NCBI RefSeq assembly: GCF_016767175.1
Contig: NZ_CP068564.1
Span: 2,108,001 to 2,172,000 of the forward strand
DNA from: Keratinibaculum paraultunense
GTDB taxonomy: Bacteria; Bacillota; Clostridia; Tissierellales; Tepidimicrobiaceae
Direction: 5' to 3'
Length of the DNA: 64,000 nt
The notes under the pieces were generated by a model, which ran no database searches, was not told the origin of the DNA, and saw only the letters and a program-made list of their open reading frames with translations. The position numbers and the translations under genes are program-made. Each line of letters opens with the position of its first letter. Positions within the stretch are counted from its first letter, which is position 1. Below, piece by piece: positions 27,198-36,418 of the stretch.

Positions 27198-28100
27198 ATG
27201 AAAAATAAAGATAATTCAAAGATATGTATCATGATAATTCCTCATACAGAAAAAGTAAAAAGAATTACTATACCCAAATGGGTTCCCAAAGTTATTATTA
27301 CAGCCATTGCAATAGTTGTAACAGTAACTCTTGTATTCTTTAATAATATGTCTTCTTCGGAAATAGAATTAAAGGAAGAATATAATAATAAAATTACAGA
27401 ACTTTCAAATTTGGAAAAAGAATACGAAAATAAACAAAAAGAATTAGAAAAACTAAAATCACAAAATTTAGAACTATATGAAATAACTAATGAAGTAAAA
27501 AATAAATTAGTTGAAATAGATAAATTGCAACGACAATTGGAAAAAATGGCTGGAATAAAAAGCTCTTCTAGAGGAAATATAATAAGAAAAATAAATCCAG
27601 AAAAATTAGACCCTGAAAAAGAGATGGAAGTATCAAAAGAACTATTAGAGGATAAAGAAAAGGAACTTGAAATATTTATTCAAGATTTAGAAGAAAGATT
27701 TGAATATTTGGAAAGTATTCCTGATCTATGGCCAGCAGAAGGAGAACTTACTTCTACCTTTGGAAACAGAAAAAACCCCTTTGGAAAAGGAACACAATTT
27801 CATCAAGGAATAGATATAAATAATTCTTCAGGAACAGATGTAAAAGCTGCAGCTAAAGGAATAGTTGTATTTTCAGGAGATAAAGCTGGATATGGGAAGG
27901 TAATTATCATTGATCACGGCAATGATTATAGCACCTTATATGGTCATAATAAAAAACTACTAGTGAATGTAGGAGATAAGGTAGAGAAGGGACAAGTTAT
28001 TGCAAAAATGGGAAATACCGGGCGAAGCACAGGTCCACATCTTCACTTTGAAATACATAAGAGTGGGAATCCAATAAATCCTTTAGAAGTTTTAAAATAA
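27198..28100 (+). CDS. M23 family metallopeptidase, membrane-anchored with coiled coil
   Basis: A 300-residue peptidoglycan endopeptidase. Residues about 30-50 form a signal-anchor helix, 55-115 and 145-175 are coiled coil, and the C-terminal ~120 residues are a LytM domain. The zinc-binding pattern is present: FHQGIDIN (H-x3-D) and GPHLHFEI (HxH). The catalytic His is in YGHNKKL. The next gene, 20 bases downstream, is a bactofilin; this pairing is known in several phyla, where the bactofilin scaffold localises a peptidoglycan hydrolase that shapes the cell. The start follows AAAGAGGAGGAATACATCC. Confidence 0.9.
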   Translation: MKNKDNSKICIMIIPHTEKVKRITIPKWVPKVIITAIAIVVTVTLVFFNNMSSSEIELKEEYNNKITELSNLEKEYENKQKELEKLKSQNLELYEITNEVKNKLVEIDKLQRQLEKMAGIKSSSRGNIIRKINPEKLDPEKEMEVSKELLEDKEKELEIFIQDLEERFEYLESIPDLWPAEGELTSTFGNRKNPFGKGTQFHQGIDINNSSGTDVKAAAKGIVVFSGDKAGYGKVIIIDHGNDYSTLYGHNKKLLVNVGDKVEKGQVIAKMGNTGRSTGPHLHFEIHKSGNPINPLEVLK

Positions 28101-28120
28101 TTTATTGGGGGTGAAACATA

Positions 28121-28522
28121 ATGTTTGGCAAAAAGGAAGAATTTACTTCAAAAATTGATTCCTTAATAGGAGAAAACACAAAGATAATAGGGAAAATAGA
28201 AGGTAGTGGTAGCCTTAGAATTGATGGGTTCATAGAAGGAGATATTGACTATAATGGTGATATAATTATAGGAGAAACTGGTAAAGTTGAAGGAAATATA
28301 TCCTGCAATAATTTATCTTTATCTGGAAAAGTAAAAGGTAATATTAATTCTAAATCCAATTTAACTATCCTTCCAAAAGGAAACTTAGTTGGAGATACAG
28401 AAGTTGCTAGTTTAATTATTCATGAAAACGCTTCCTTTAATGGTAATTGTAAAATGAAAAATGAAAATAATCATTCAAAAATTACAAATTTAGAAGAAAA
28501 AGTAAAAGATAAATCAAAATAA
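28121..28522 (+). CDS. Bactofilin (polymer-forming cytoskeletal protein)
   Basis: Bactofilins polymerise without nucleotides into filaments at the membrane. The 133-residue product has the right-handed beta-helix repeat pattern through about residues 15-110 (IGKIEGSGSLRIDGFIEGDI, then GKVEGNISC, GKVKGNI, GNLVGDTEV), with glycine-hydrophobic spacing. A charged disordered tail follows (NHSKITNLEEKVKDK). It is 20 bases after the M23 peptidase with its own GGGGGTG ribosome binding site, so the pair forms an operon ending at the 28598 palindrome. Confidence 0.93.
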   Translation: MFGKKEEFTSKIDSLIGENTKIIGKIEGSGSLRIDGFIEGDIDYNGDIIIGETGKVEGNISCNNLSLSGKVKGNINSKSNLTILPKGNLVGDTEVASLIIHENASFNGNCKMKNENNHSKITNLEEKVKDKSK

Positions 28523-28597
28523 TGTAAAAATTCAGGAAGTTTTGCTATGATACATACAAATAAAGATAGACTCATAATCCAATCAGTACATAGAATT

Positions 28598-28627
28598 AAA
28601 AAGCTTATGCCTAGGCATAAGCTTTTT
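28598..28627. terminator. Bidirectional terminator, 30-bp perfect palindrome
   Basis: AAAAAGCTTATGCCT (28598-28612) is followed at once by its exact reverse complement, with T-rich flanks on both sides. It separates the bactofilin operon from the convergent Wadjet operon; the jetC stop codon is 2 bases away. Confidence 0.85.
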
Positions 28628-28629
28628 TC

Positions 28630-31600
28630 TTATATTTCAAACATACTTAACTGTTCTCTATCTCCTATCCTTTCTATAACCATAGGATCGTTATCTTTAA
28701 AAAAAGCATAATTTATATTTTTTTCCTTTGTTAAAATGGAAGTATTCCCATCTGTTGACGGTCTTAGTTTACAGCTATAAACTACTGGAAAATAATCTCT
28801 TATAAATCTACCTTCTCCATGAGCTGTTAAAGCTATAAATTGAAAACCCAATTGTTCTGCTATAAAGAATACTGGACTTAATACATGATCACTAGAAGCC
28901 TTTCCAAAAGGATTATCCATTATAACCGTTCTATGTCTTTTTTGATTTGGTAATATATGCTCTTTCTTTTCAGCTACATAATTTAATATTCCTAAAAAAA
29001 GTGCCATATTCTTGCTCCACTTTTCCCCTCCAGACCATAGATTAGAACTTTCCCATGAATAATACATATTGCTTACTTTACCATCATTGGTAACCTTTCT
29101 ACATTTAACCTTTATCTCTTTTCCGCCCATTATAATGCTCAATAGCTGTTTAGATTGTAACCATGTTTCTATACTCTTTTTTACTTTCCCATAATCTTCT
29201 TTTCCTTCTTCATCTAAAAATTCTTCTGTATCTAATTTATTAATCATCCAATCTATATGCTTTCTAATCTCCTCTTTACCTTCATCTTCTTCCCAAGTAG
29301 GTACTTGAATTTGAAATATCTCCTTCCAATCATCCCCTATTTTTATCCGTGTATTTTTAGGTATAGATCTTAACTCATCTGCTAAAGTATTTAAATAGGT
29401 ATATAGATATTGAATAAACTGACTCAATTCTTTATCATGTTCCATCATGTTTTTTTCATGTATTCTTATAACTCTATTTATAGTATTGTTCATATTTTCC
29501 TGCCATTCAATTACCTCATCAAATGTATTTTTGTTTCTAATTCCAGATACTGCCATTTCCCTTAGTCTTACATCTCTAACATTAGCATTTGAAAATTGAA
29601 TAAATTGATTCCTTTCCCCAAAAACCTTTTCTCTATGAACTTCTAATTTTTGAGTTAAAGCCTCCATCTCTTCAACTATTTTAGATATTATATCCTTTCT
29701 ATTATAGGGGAGATTTCTTTTAATATCAGACGATAGGATTGTCTCATTGATATCAACTAATAAAAATTCAAATTTCCCATTTTTAATTTCCATATACTTT
29801 AAATTATTTTGAATATCTTTTAATTGTTCTTCTATTTTTTTCCAGCTTGTCTCTATAAATTCCTGTTTTTCTTCTAATTTTAGTTTTTCCTCTTCCAATT
29901 GTACCTTAACACTGGGTAAAGGTTGAGTAAAACATACAACTTCTTCAAATTCTTCATAGAAACTTTTTAATCTCTCTTCATATATATATTTATTACGTTT
30001 ATAGAAATCCTCTTTCTCCTTTAAACTTGGAAATATCCTTTCCAATTCATCTTTTAAATCTTTAATATCCTTTAGTAATTCCTTTATCAATCTACTGCCA
30101 TCATAAGGATATTTCATATCTTCATCTACAGGATAATTAGCACTAGCATATTTTCTTTTTAATAGTTCTTCATCTCTTTTTTTATTACTTTTTATCTCAT
30201 TTAATTTTCCTTCTATTTCTCGTCTTCCTATTTGTCTTTCCCTTAATTTTTCCTCAATAAATTTTCTTTCTTCTAATATACTATCCTTATTTAAATCTTT
30301 ATATAAAGCAGTAAAATTCTCTACTTCTTTATAATAAGAATCTGTCAATATATCATGTATTCCAATATCTATTTCTTTTAATCCCTCTTTTACTTCATCA
30401 ATTATGGCTTCTTTGCCATTTTTATCCTTTTCTAGTAGCATTATTTTCTTTTCCACAAGAGCTAACTGTTCATTCTTCTTATATATTTGATTGTTTATTC
30501 TCTTTTTATCCTTTACCTTTTCAAAATAATCCAAAGCTTTTTCAATTCTTCTATTTAAATAATTTGCTTCTTGCTCCAATTCTTTTAACTTATTTTCAAA
30601 GTGCTCTATTTCTTTATTAATTAAAATGTTCTCCTTCTGTTTTTCAGCTAATATATTTTTCTTATTATCAAGTTTATTCTTTAAATCTTTTACTTCCTCT
30701 GTTAACTTTATATATTCATCATAAGGATAGTCAGCTAAAAATTTAATAATTGTATCCAATATATCCTGCCAAGTTTTTTCTTCCTTTTCCTTCTCTTTCC
30801 TATTCTCTACAACCTTTTTTACAGATTTCTTTAAATCATCTTTCCATAAATCAAACTTATACTTATCTATATTTTCCTGCCATATACTAGGATATATATA
30901 TCTTTCTGTAATTTTCCCTTTTCCTAATAATATATTAGATGCCTCTTCCTGAGACAATACCAATATAGGAAATGTTATTTTTTCTATTTGTCCATTGATC
31001 TTTTTAATAAGTTTTTCCACTTCTGAATTAGAAGTTATAATTGCCAAAGGCCAAAGTGGATATTCTCTGTATATATCCTTTAAATTTTTATTTAAATTAA
31101 CTGCTGCTTTTTCTATATATCTAGTCCCAATTTCTAATAAATTAAATTGATTTTCCCAGCTATCTTGCCATAATTCCAGCAGAGGCTCACCAGTAAAATA
31201 GTCATTTTCACCATAATAATCTAATAATCTATAAGATATCCTTTCCTTCTCTAATAATATTTCTCTTTCCTTTCTGGTTCGTTCTAAACGCCCTCTTATA
31301 TATTCTACTATGGACTGTTGTTTTAGGTAGATGGAATCTAAATAGCTCCATTCTATTCTTAGCACCTTCACCATAGATAATATATTATTGTGATTTTTTT
31401 CTATATTATTAAAACTAGTTTCTTTTACTGTAGATATCTCTATAAGACTTTGAATTTCTTCATGTAAAGTTGGGATCTCTAAAGAAAGCTCTTCCTTTTT
31501 GTCCTTCAATTCCTTTAATCTATTTTTATAGGAAATATCTAATTCTTGAATTTTCTCCATTCTCTCTTTCCATTTAGGATATTCCCCTTCTATTGTTTCT

Positions 31601-33075
31601 TTTGTAGGATTAGCTAATATATCTTTTTTAATATATTCCATATGCTTTTCTATACTTTCTACTTCCCTTATATCTCCAGCCCGTTCCTCTAATAATTTTT
31701 GTCTATTAAATTTAATCCCTTCTAACTCATTATTTATCTTTTGCAATAAGTTCTCATATTTTATCCTTTGATTTTCCCACTGAAGTTTTTGCTTTTGTAG
31801 ATTTTCCTTTTCCTTTTCAAAATACCCCTTAAGCACCCTGGAATTTTCTTCTAATTTATCCTTTAAAACTGCAATATCCTCATCTTGGTCTAATTCTTCA
31901 AGTTGTTTTTTCAATATATCTATTAGCTCTTCTTTTTTTATTATATTTAATTTAAGCTCTGCAATTTCTAAATCTTGAAGGCTTTTTTCTTTCTTTTTTA
32001 ATCTACTCTCCAACTCCATGTATTGAGATTTAATAAATTCATAATCATCTTCTGCCTCTTTTAATTCATTATTGAATAGAGCTAATTCATAAGATATTTC
32101 TTTTCTATTAAGCTCATATTTATCCTTTAGTAAAAGCTCATTTAGTTCCTCCAAATGGGCAATTTCCTCTTGAGTTTTTGTTTCCTCTTCTTTTAAAAAA
32201 TTATATATGGATTTCGCTTCTTTCTTTTTATCAAGCATCTTTTGTTCTATTTCATTTAATTTAGTATAAATAAAAACATAATCATTTATCTTACTCTCTA
32301 TACATCTACTTTCCTCTATTCTTTCCCTAAGCTCTTTATGTTTCCTAAAATGCTCCCTTTGTTTTTCAAATATTTGCACAAAATCCTCTGTACCATTTCC
32401 TGCTAGTGCTTCTTCTACCACAGGTATAAGCAACTGATCTACCAACTGAGATGTGGTTTTACAACCATCAAAAAACTTTTCCACATCTCCTTCGGCTCCA
32501 TTTATGTGAGCAATACTTCTCCATTCAGAAGGTATTATATGGAAATTTCCCTCAATATATTCATGGAACTCTTTTTTGGTATCGAAGGTGTAAGCATTCA
32601 TCTTCTGGTTCTGCATATATTGATAATATTCTTGCATCTCTTGCCTACTAGCAGGTCTAACATGCCCTTCATTGGTCCTTTTTACAAAGGGTATGTTTTC
32701 TATAGAGTGTTCATCTCCTGCTGAATAATCATATACATATTTTAAAGATTCCAATCCATTGGGAGATAAAAATAAAGTTACTGCTGTAATACCATATCTT
32801 CTTGGTCTATCATTTAATATCCATTCTATAGCTACATGGCTAGCCCCACCCTCTAAAGAAAGAGTATCTCTAATTTTTCTTTCTCCCAATTTTGCATTGG
32901 GCAATATAGCCTGAAGAACAGTTTGAATAAATACTGTTTTCCCGCCACCATTTTCCAGTAATATTACTCCATTATAACCATCAAACTCAAATATATCATC
33001 ATTAAACCTTTTACCTCCATTTTCATATATTACATTTGTCAATCTAATTTTGGATATGGCTGGCAATATTTTCAC
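28630..33075 (-). CDS. jetC: Wadjet JetC, SMC/MukB-like ATPase
   Basis: JetC is the motor of Wadjet, which extrudes loops on circular DNA so that JetD can cleave plasmids. The 1481-residue protein has an N-terminal ATPase half with a P-loop GVILLENGGGKT (about 36-47), over 1000 residues of charged heptad-rich coiled coil with a central hinge region around residues 640-760, and a C-terminal ATPase half with the signature SGGEKW (1348-1353), a Walker B-like TVIMDNPFGK (1383-1392) and an H-loop TAHGEG (about 1417). The position after the Walker B Asp is Asn rather than Glu. The GTG start at 33075 overlaps jetB by 32 bases. It is the last gene of the operon. Confidence 0.88.
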   Translation of the reverse strand: MKILPAISKIRLTNVIYENGGKRFNDDIFEFDGYNGVILLENGGGKTVFIQTVLQAILPNAKLGERKIRDTLSLEGGASHVAIEWILNDRPRRYGITAVTLFLSPNGLESLKYVYDYSAGDEHSIENIPFVKRTNEGHVRPASRQEMQEYYQYMQNQKMNAYTFDTKKEFHEYIEGNFHIIPSEWRSIAHINGAEGDVEKFFDGCKTTSQLVDQLLIPVVEEALAGNGTEDFVQIFEKQREHFRKHKELRERIEESRCIESKINDYVFIYTKLNEIEQKMLDKKKEAKSIYNFLKEEETKTQEEIAHLEELNELLLKDKYELNRKEISYELALFNNELKEAEDDYEFIKSQYMELESRLKKKEKSLQDLEIAELKLNIIKKEELIDILKKQLEELDQDEDIAVLKDKLEENSRVLKGYFEKEKENLQKQKLQWENQRIKYENLLQKINNELEGIKFNRQKLLEERAGDIREVESIEKHMEYIKKDILANPTKETIEGEYPKWKERMEKIQELDISYKNRLKELKDKKEELSLEIPTLHEEIQSLIEISTVKETSFNNIEKNHNNILSMVKVLRIEWSYLDSIYLKQQSIVEYIRGRLERTRKEREILLEKERISYRLLDYYGENDYFTGEPLLELWQDSWENQFNLLEIGTRYIEKAAVNLNKNLKDIYREYPLWPLAIITSNSEVEKLIKKINGQIEKITFPILVLSQEEASNILLGKGKITERYIYPSIWQENIDKYKFDLWKDDLKKSVKKVVENRKEKEKEEKTWQDILDTIIKFLADYPYDEYIKLTEEVKDLKNKLDNKKNILAEKQKENILINKEIEHFENKLKELEQEANYLNRRIEKALDYFEKVKDKKRINNQIYKKNEQLALVEKKIMLLEKDKNGKEAIIDEVKEGLKEIDIGIHDILTDSYYKEVENFTALYKDLNKDSILEERKFIEEKLRERQIGRREIEGKLNEIKSNKKRDEELLKRKYASANYPVDEDMKYPYDGSRLIKELLKDIKDLKDELERIFPSLKEKEDFYKRNKYIYEERLKSFYEEFEEVVCFTQPLPSVKVQLEEEKLKLEEKQEFIETSWKKIEEQLKDIQNNLKYMEIKNGKFEFLLVDINETILSSDIKRNLPYNRKDIISKIVEEMEALTQKLEVHREKVFGERNQFIQFSNANVRDVRLREMAVSGIRNKNTFDEVIEWQENMNNTINRVIRIHEKNMMEHDKELSQFIQYLYTYLNTLADELRSIPKNTRIKIGDDWKEIFQIQVPTWEEDEGKEEIRKHIDWMINKLDTEEFLDEEGKEDYGKVKKSIETWLQSKQLLSIIMGGKEIKVKCRKVTNDGKVSNMYYSWESSNLWSGGEKWSKNMALFLGILNYVAEKKEHILPNQKRHRTVIMDNPFGKASSDHVLSPVFFIAEQLGFQFIALTAHGEGRFIRDYFPVVYSCKLRPSTDGNTSILTKEKNINYAFFKDNDPMVIERIGDREQLSMFEI

Positions 33076-33796
33076 CTTTCCTTTCTTCTAGGGAATATAT
33101 AAATTCTAAAATTCCTCTATTATATTCTAACTCCATATAGTATCTTTGAATAATAGCTTTTGCCTTCTCTGTCAGCTGAATTTCCTCATTTCCAATTTCC
33201 TCTACTAATTCCTGTTCTTCTAAAAACCTTTTTACCACATTCATAAAGCTCATACGACTTATAGTTCTTGCATTTTGCTGTACATTCTCCTTTATATCAT
33301 CTAATGCGTCCCATTTTTCTATTATGGATATCCAATTATATTCATATTTTTGTTCCAATGCCATTAAGTCCTCTTCATCATAACCTTTTAGAAATAATAT
33401 CTTGTCATTTACGCTGTTTAACCAATCCTCCATCTTTATAAAATCCCTTGTTGCTTCAGTAGTTTGATAACTATCATAAAATTCCCCAAACAAAATAATT
33501 ATAGCAATATACATCATGTATATATCTGCATTTACCGCTCTAGAAGGTAAATGTTTTTGTTTAATAGTTTCATTGGATACATGAAAAGGTGAACTTGTAA
33601 CTAAGGGTATCATATATACAAAATCCCCTACTACTAATAAAGTACAATCTACTTCCTTTGCAAACAAATTCACCAATCCTCTTATGGAATCATCGGCAAT
33701 ATACAATCTTATATCATCTTTATAAGCTTTTCCATCAATAGCCAATGTGGAATATATTTTAAAAGCTTCTAATATTTCTTCTTGTCTATAAAGCAT
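33044..33796 (-). CDS. jetB: Wadjet JetB, MukE-like KITE protein
   Basis: JetB is the predicted winged-helix (KITE) subunit bridging JetA and the JetC heads. The 250-residue product shows no enzymatic motif and is predicted mostly helical with two winged-helix-like regions, ending in ELEYNRGILEFIYSLEERKG. Its length and place between JetA and JetC fit JetB/MukE-like proteins of the DUF4194/DUF6063 sort; I am not certain which Pfam entry it matches. The start has GGAGGAGAAATAAA, overlapping the end of jetA by position (one base gap). The 3' end overlaps jetC by 32 bases, implying coupled synthesis. Confidence 0.8.
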   Translation of the reverse strand: MLYRQEEILEAFKIYSTLAIDGKAYKDDIRLYIADDSIRGLVNLFAKEVDCTLLVVGDFVYMIPLVTSSPFHVSNETIKQKHLPSRAVNADIYMMYIAIIILFGEFYDSYQTTEATRDFIKMEDWLNSVNDKILFLKGYDEEDLMALEQKYEYNWISIIEKWDALDDIKENVQQNARTISRMSFMNVVKRFLEEQELVEEIGNEEIQLTEKAKAIIQRYYMELEYNRGILEFIYSLEERKGENIASHIQN

Positions 33797-33797
33797 T

Positions 33798-35294
33798 TTA
33801 TTTCTCCTCCAGTATAAGCTCCATATTCTTAATTACATATCTATTATTTGGTTGTAGTTTACCAGCAATTTCAACTACATTTAACCATTTATATTTCTCA
33901 TCTAATAGTTCTATTACTTTATCCAATGTATGATTTTGATTTTCTTCCTTTTCTATTTTTATAGGGGAAATATGATGAAGCAATATCCAAAAATCATAAA
34001 AAGATCTTTCTTCAAGTATATCATCTTTATTGTTTTCCTTAATAAATCTTACAACTTCTTTTAAAGTTATCCTATTAGCTTTATCCATAGCTTTCATAAT
34101 TATATTCATTATACATTTGAAATTTTCCTGCTGAATTCTCATCTCCTCCTGAATTTCCCACTCTTCTAAAGGTTCTAAGAAAGAAGAACCTTCTCCCTCT
34201 ATATCTTTTTTCCCTATTCTTTGCTTTGAAAATACCGCTAAAGGCGACCAAAACTCTCCCTTCTCTAAATATAAAAAGGGCTCAACTAATGTTCTAGAAG
34301 CTTCTAAGGGTAAAGGTGTTGACAATAATTTATTGGTTATCTGATCTTTAAAATTGAATGAATCAATTCCTATGTAGTAAAGAGATTCTTGTGCAGCACT
34401 TAAAGCTGCTGTTTTCATATCTATACTTTGAGATAAAAGTTTTCTATGTTCATAATGAACTTCCCCTAATTCCTTATCTATTCTAATAATTAGTCCATAA
34501 GCTTTTCTCATCTTATCTTCATGAGTTTCGTGTTCTAATCTTTCTTTAGTATCTTTTATAAAAGATTTAAGTTCCTCAAATTCTTCATTTTCACGGCTTA
34601 ATCTAAAATGAATATCATCAACTATTGTTTCATACCGTTTATAGGTTTCATCAGATACAATATTTCTTTGAATTTCATGTTTAATCCTATATATTTTATC
34701 CTGTAAATTTCTTACATCCATTCTCATTTCGTCAATTTGACGTAAAGCCCCCACAAATTCACCCTTTTCCAACTGCTTTCTAAGTATTAACTGATTTATA
34801 GAAAGCTGAAATTCTGAAAAATATTCCTTAGTTGCAAATATAAGCTCTAAACCCTGTTCATCTAGTTCGTAATATTGGGTATTGGTCTTTGCATCAAAAT
34901 GAGAAGCTTTCAATATGGAGTATTGAATTATTTCTTCTTCTCCAGTCTCCCAATTAAAAAATTCTCGATAGTTTCTTTTCCCACTTGGAGGACGAAACTC
35001 CTGAATTATTTCTCTAGCTAATTTTATATACTCTTCAAAATTTAAATCATACTCTTTTTGAGTAAGTTCAGACAAGAATTCTGCTAACTGTAATACTCCC
35101 GCTTTCTTGTTTCTAATTAACATGTTTTCAAAGAAAAACAACAGTGTTAAAAGTCCTAAACCATAATAATCTATAGATTTACCGCTATTATCTCTTCCTG
35201 TTTTCCTCCCTAATATATATAGGGGGTCAAATAAAACTAATCTTTCCATTCTGTCCTTGTAATTTTCTGTGATGTTCTTTATGGAAACATCCAT
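33798..35294 (-). CDS. jetA: Wadjet JetA, MukF-like kleisin
   Basis: JetA is the predicted kleisin that closes the SMC ring. The 498-residue product has an N-terminal winged-helix-like part (LFDPLYILGRKTGRDNSGKS), a central helical/coiled region (about 190-290, REENEEFEELKSFIKDTKER-like charge pattern) and a C-terminal winged-helix-like end. No catalytic motif is visible, as expected. It starts at ATG 35294, with GGAGGAATAGCAT upstream, and overlaps the end of jetD by 16 bases. The stop is followed directly by the jetB start. The combination with a TOPRIM protein and a giant SMC makes the Wadjet assignment firm even though each accessory subunit is diverged. Confidence 0.82.
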   Translation of the reverse strand: MDVSIKNITENYKDRMERLVLFDPLYILGRKTGRDNSGKSIDYYGLGLLTLLFFFENMLIRNKKAGVLQLAEFLSELTQKEYDLNFEEYIKLAREIIQEFRPPSGKRNYREFFNWETGEEEIIQYSILKASHFDAKTNTQYYELDEQGLELIFATKEYFSEFQLSINQLILRKQLEKGEFVGALRQIDEMRMDVRNLQDKIYRIKHEIQRNIVSDETYKRYETIVDDIHFRLSRENEEFEELKSFIKDTKERLEHETHEDKMRKAYGLIIRIDKELGEVHYEHRKLLSQSIDMKTAALSAAQESLYYIGIDSFNFKDQITNKLLSTPLPLEASRTLVEPFLYLEKGEFWSPLAVFSKQRIGKKDIEGEGSSFLEPLEEWEIQEEMRIQQENFKCIMNIIMKAMDKANRITLKEVVRFIKENNKDDILEERSFYDFWILLHHISPIKIEKEENQNHTLDKVIELLDEKYKWLNVVEIAGKLQPNNRYVIKNMELILEEK

Positions 35295-36298
35295 ATGCTA
35301 TTCCTCCAAACATTTGCCAATTCTTCCTGTTTTAGTCCCTCTTGAGGGATATAGCCATTATTTTGAACCAACTTGTCTATAATATATAGTTCCTTATCAA
35401 AATAACTTTTAAATTTCTGTATCGCTTTTTTATTCTTCTGTTGAGTCTTTTTCCCAATAGAATAATCCTTTTTAAGTAAAGCCTTATAAAAGGGTAATGC
35501 CAATTCTATTTTATATTTTTCATATAAAAAATACCAAATGGAAATTCCTTCTGCATCTATATCACCAAAATAATATATCCTATGTAATTTATCATCTAAA
35601 CCTAGTTGATTAGGTAATCTGTAAATATTAGATGCAATCTTCCATCCTCCACCATATATTAAAGAAGTAAAATTGGTCTCTTTTATATGTTCCATCAAAG
35701 CATAGAAAGGAGCTTTGTTTTCTACTACTAAATGAATATGACTATCCTTTTTAAATCTTAATGGATTAACCGCTAACATAAGGGGATCTGGATTGGTAGT
35801 TATCTTTAGTTTATCCCAAAGTTCAATCCTTTCTAATAGCTTCTTCCCACCTTTTTCATCAATCCATTTTTCATCACCTACCAACTGAAAGGACCTTTCT
35901 GGAGTAGTAGCATAGTCATCTGGGAGTCCATTTTCTTTTAAATAAAAATGGATTTTTTCTATATAAGGTAAATCCTTATACCATTCTTTCTCATCTAATG
36001 AAAAATATATATCCAAATGAATATGGGGATTAAATTTAATGCTAAAATATTGAATTTGACTATTAATAGATTTTCTTAAATTGGTCTTTATTATACGATA
36101 AGTATTATATAAAGGAATAGATTTACCATTAACACCATGAGCTTTTACAGGTTTTAAAATTTCCTTATCTACTAAACTTTCTATAACAAATGCAAAATCC
36201 TCATAGGATTCCTTCCCCGTCCATAAATCTTCCAATTCACTTAATGGAATTGTCTTTTTGGGATAAGTTTTTAAATACTTAACGATCATATTTTCCAT
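35279..36298 (-). CDS. jetD: Wadjet JetD, TOPRIM nuclease subunit
   Basis: JetD is the topoisomerase VI A-like nuclease that cuts plasmid DNA after loop extrusion stalls. The 339-residue protein has an N-terminal winged-helix-type region (about 1-75), a middle domain, and a C-terminal TOPRIM domain (about 185-280) with Glu193 in LVVENKAPFY, a glycine-rich YGGGW at 215-219, and the metal-binding pair in YYFGDIDAEGISIW (Asp246, Asp248). This matches the DUF3322/DUF2220 group. It is the first gene of the operon, with AAGGTG eight bases before the ATG. Order D-A-B-C differs from the A-B-C-D order of the best-known system and fits other Wadjet subtypes. Confidence 0.87.
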   Translation of the reverse strand: MENMIVKYLKTYPKKTIPLSELEDLWTGKESYEDFAFVIESLVDKEILKPVKAHGVNGKSIPLYNTYRIIKTNLRKSINSQIQYFSIKFNPHIHLDIYFSLDEKEWYKDLPYIEKIHFYLKENGLPDDYATTPERSFQLVGDEKWIDEKGGKKLLERIELWDKLKITTNPDPLMLAVNPLRFKKDSHIHLVVENKAPFYALMEHIKETNFTSLIYGGGWKIASNIYRLPNQLGLDDKLHRIYYFGDIDAEGISIWYFLYEKYKIELALPFYKALLKKDYSIGKKTQQKNKKAIQKFKSYFDKELYIIDKLVQNNGYIPQEGLKQEELANVWRNSIWMFP

Positions 36299-36344
36299 AA
36301 ATTTTTCACCTTGACTTTAAAGATAAATCATCTATTTAAATTAC

Positions 36345-36373
36345 ATTATACTTTATTGTTTTAACATTTTCCA
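36345..36373 (-). promoter_or_regulatory. Promoter of the Wadjet operon
   Basis: On the minus strand TGGAAA (36373-36368) and TATAAT (36350-36345) are spaced by 17 bases, ending 46 bases before the jetD start. The -35 is imperfect and the -10 perfect. Confidence 0.55.
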
Positions 36374-36391
36374 GTATATAAAATTCCTTTA

Positions 36392-36418
36392 AAAAAGAGA
36401 CCTAAAAGGTCCCTTTTT
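36392..36418 (-). terminator. Terminator of the TrpXYZ-like operon
   Basis: AAAAAGAGACCT (36392-36403) pairs with AGGTCCCTTTTT (36407-36418) with one mismatch. The T-rich end on the minus strand directly follows the ATPase gene stop codon. Confidence 0.7.
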
